A stretch of DNA of 64,000 nt, from positions 23,088,046 through 23,152,045 of the forward strand of contig NC_065570.1 of the NCBI RefSeq assembly GCF_937616625.2, written 5' to 3'. Positions within the stretch are counted from its first letter, which is position 1. Each line of letters begins with the position of its first letter. The position numbers and the translations under genes were made by a program. The notes below the pieces were generated by a model. The model was given only the letters and a program-made list of their open reading frames with translations, made no database searches and was not told the origin of the DNA. Source of the DNA: Mercurialis annua. Its lineage: Eukaryota; Streptophyta; Magnoliopsida; Malpighiales; Euphorbiaceae. This document shows positions 61,851 to 64,000 of this stretch, piece by piece.

Positions 61851-64000
61851 TGTCACGACCCATTTTCATGAATCGCGACCGGCGCTAGGGTATGGGTATG
61901 GTTGTACCAAAACCCGTAGCTAGCCTTGCGGATAACCAACAAATACATGAACCTGCAAGAAAACCAATGCTCGGGGGCAACCGAGACTTCAGCCTAGTTC
62001 TAGCAGTTCATAATACACAACATCTATTAATAAGTGCTCAGCCAACTCTGAATCTTAAACATGGAAAAAGTACATATTAACCCAAGTCAATTAAAGAATG
62101 CCAATACAGCAATAATCCATTGCATAAGTTTATAACAAGTATTAGACATATAAGACTTCTAATCACTACTGCGGTCTAAGAATAAAATCAGTTTTAATAA
62201 CTTTATTAAATAAAGTAAAACCTCCGAGGAAATAAAGAATCGGAGAGCAGCTGACTTGCTCAAATCATAACCCTGGAAAAATTGGGAAAACAACGGGGTC
62301 AGATATACTGAGATGAGTTCATACCACTATTTACATTTATCAAGTGGAAAACCTTTAAAACCCCTTTTAAAACATTTAATAACGATATTACGAATAATAG
62401 TTGGAACCCTAATCCATAATTCTAAATAATAAACATAATCCAACAGGCCTGGTCCCGAGAGCTGAGCTACACCGAGTTACCACTGACCACACTTTTACCA
62501 TATCCAGAGTCCCGAGAGCTGTGCTACACCGAGTTACTCTATTTGGTCCCGAGAGCTATGCTCACACCGAGTTACCACATTTCCATATATACCTTACCCA
62601 GATCATTACCGGTGCGCACGCAGTCCTAATGATGCCCATTAGGTAGCACGTTCCAACTAAGAGTCATAATATAAAAACAGTTCGAAATATACGTACAGTA
62701 TATATATTTAACATTAAAATAACAATTTACTTAATAAAGCGGTAAATAGTAAGTACAAACTCACAGCTTGCTAATCCACGTGATAACTCCTGGCAAGCAA
62801 CCTAAACTCGGTTCGCCTCAAAAGCACGAAAGCTCGACAAGTCTAAACAAACATAAATCATTATTAAAACAGACCCTAACTCTAGAGAGTATTAGACACC
62901 ACATAGGACTAGCACAAACAACACGTTAAGGTAATGCCAATTAGAGTAAACACAATACTCAGATAATTAAGTCATAACAAGTCAGGCATATTGAGTTCCC
63001 GCTTTAAAATCTAATTCGAAAAATATTACTTAAATAACATTAAATAATAAAGCGATCCAATTTTCAAAATAATGGATTAGCCGAGTCACCGATAACCACC
63101 AAACTAACCTCACATGTCAGGCGACCCAAGTCTAACCTGACCCAATTATTTTATCAAATTATAAACCTGAGTTTATAATCCCGAAAATAACTTTGATAAA
63201 ATAAATATCTTTATATCCAATTATAAACCATAGTTTATAATTATAAAAACAATTTTGATAAAATAGTAATCAAAATTAAAACGGAACTCAATAGCTTAAA
63301 GTTCAAGTAACCCAAGTTACAAACCAAAACTTGCTTAAATAAGTTTAGAAAAACCTCAAAGGGCTAAATTGTAATTTAGCCAATTTGATATTCGAAATCA
63401 AATTTAATTACTCATTCTAAATTTACTAAATTATAAATCAGACAAAAATCTAAAAGCTATCCTCGAATAAGCTTTTAGAAAGTTTAGGGGCTAAATTATA
63501 AATTAGCCAAAATGCCATGCCAAATTGATATTAAAATATAATTACCCGAGTAATTATATAAATTTAAGTTATAAAATATATGTCGTTTTCAATTTACCAA
63601 TTTATAAATCGAAACAAAACTAAAGTTAAATAAAAATCAAATAATAAACAAAGGTTATTAATTAACATTTAACTTAATGGATTAATTATCAAAAAACCAA
63701 TTTTATGAAAAGCCAAGTTGACCTTTTTTCCCAACTCATCAATTTGAAACAAACAACCCCGCCAACTCATCACCATTGCCAAATCCAATTCTCATAACAA
63801 AAGCTTCATTACAGAAACCATGAAATTCAAACTCCCAACCATCAAACTTTCAGTTAACAACCTTCATAATTCTATAATAAACCAATTTAACAAAATCCTA
63901 ACAAACCCAACAGCATGATAAAGAAAAAACTCAACAATTTAAAAGAACAAATTGTCACCCACTGCCATCGTTATCAATTTGAATTTTGACAAGAAATTCT
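61851..64000 (-). mobile_element. Partial Ty3/gypsy-type LTR, minus strand, runs off the window
   Basis: The sequence changes abruptly from satellite A to TGTCACGACCC. Its reverse complement, GGGTCGTGACA, is the usual LTR end of many plant gypsy elements, normally followed by a Met-tRNA primer site. Just inside, the reverse strand reads CTAGCGCCGGTCGCG, also common near that end. The element or solo LTR is therefore read on the minus strand, with its LTR 3' end at 61851. The remainder is AT-rich, with no coding domain, PPT or opposite LTR end visible up to 64000. If this is an insertion, GTAAC (61846-61850) should recur as the 5-bp target duplication on the far side. The LTR call is from recognised termini; lineage (possibly chromovirus-like) is uncertain. 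Confidence 0.72.
62453..62575 (-). repeat. Three spaced direct repeats inside the gypsy-type LTR
   Basis: TCCCGAGAGCT followed by ACACCGAGTTAC occurs at 62453-62480, 62510-62537 and 62547-62575. The copies differ by a few bases between the two halves and have spacers of 29 and 9 bp. Their function is unknown. Confidence 0.9.

Noticed and set aside
61892..62080. 62-codon plus-strand ORF after the last satellite block
   Set aside because: It lies in the terminal part of the gypsy-type LTR, antisense to the element, with no recognisable domain.

Overview
The window is repeat DNA from a nuclear genome, almost certainly a flowering plant. About 88% of it is two unrelated tandem satellites: family A, a 60-bp monomer at about 35% GC, and family B, a 99-bp monomer at about 43% GC and rich in CpG. 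The rest is two LTR retrotransposon pieces. The plant call rests on the elements: a Ty1/copia pol with a GAG-pre-integrase domain and a ~2-kb TG..CA LTR, and an LTR terminus (TGTCACGACCC, inverted) typical of plant Ty3/gypsy elements. I see no intact host gene, tRNA, rRNA, CRISPR array or telomere repeat. The species cannot be named from this sequence, and no source confirms a centromeric, pericentromeric or subtelomeric location.

Layout. 1-5516: satellite A in plus orientation, with a higher-order repeat (HOR) of about 2.3-2.46 kb. 5517-10879: a 5'-truncated, heavily decayed copia element (gag zinc knuckle, protease, GAG-pre-integrase, integrase, RT, RNase H, PPT, complete 1985-bp 3' LTR). 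10880-29951: satellite A in the opposite orientation, with 3.76-kb, 448-bp and ~1-kb HORs and a small inverted patch. 29952-50290: satellite B with a 2.94-kb HOR and a 1.18-kb HOR. 50291-61850: A and B blocks alternate (A-B-A-B-A) as a ~5.04-kb composite unit with identical junctions. 61851-64000: one end of a minus-strand gypsy-type LTR that interrupts the last A block and runs out of the window.

Nothing here works as a gene pathway. What the window records is satellite evolution: 30-bp half-units forming a 60-bp monomer, monomers forming HORs, unequal exchange deleting a third of one HOR, sequence exchange between distant B arrays, fusion of two satellites at a microhomology followed by tandem amplification, and CpG decay throughout. 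All open reading frames in the satellites are by-products of monomer lengths divisible by three. Coordinates of junctions and HOR units were read by eye and may be off by a few bases. Contig misassembly is a live alternative wherever long arrays meet.
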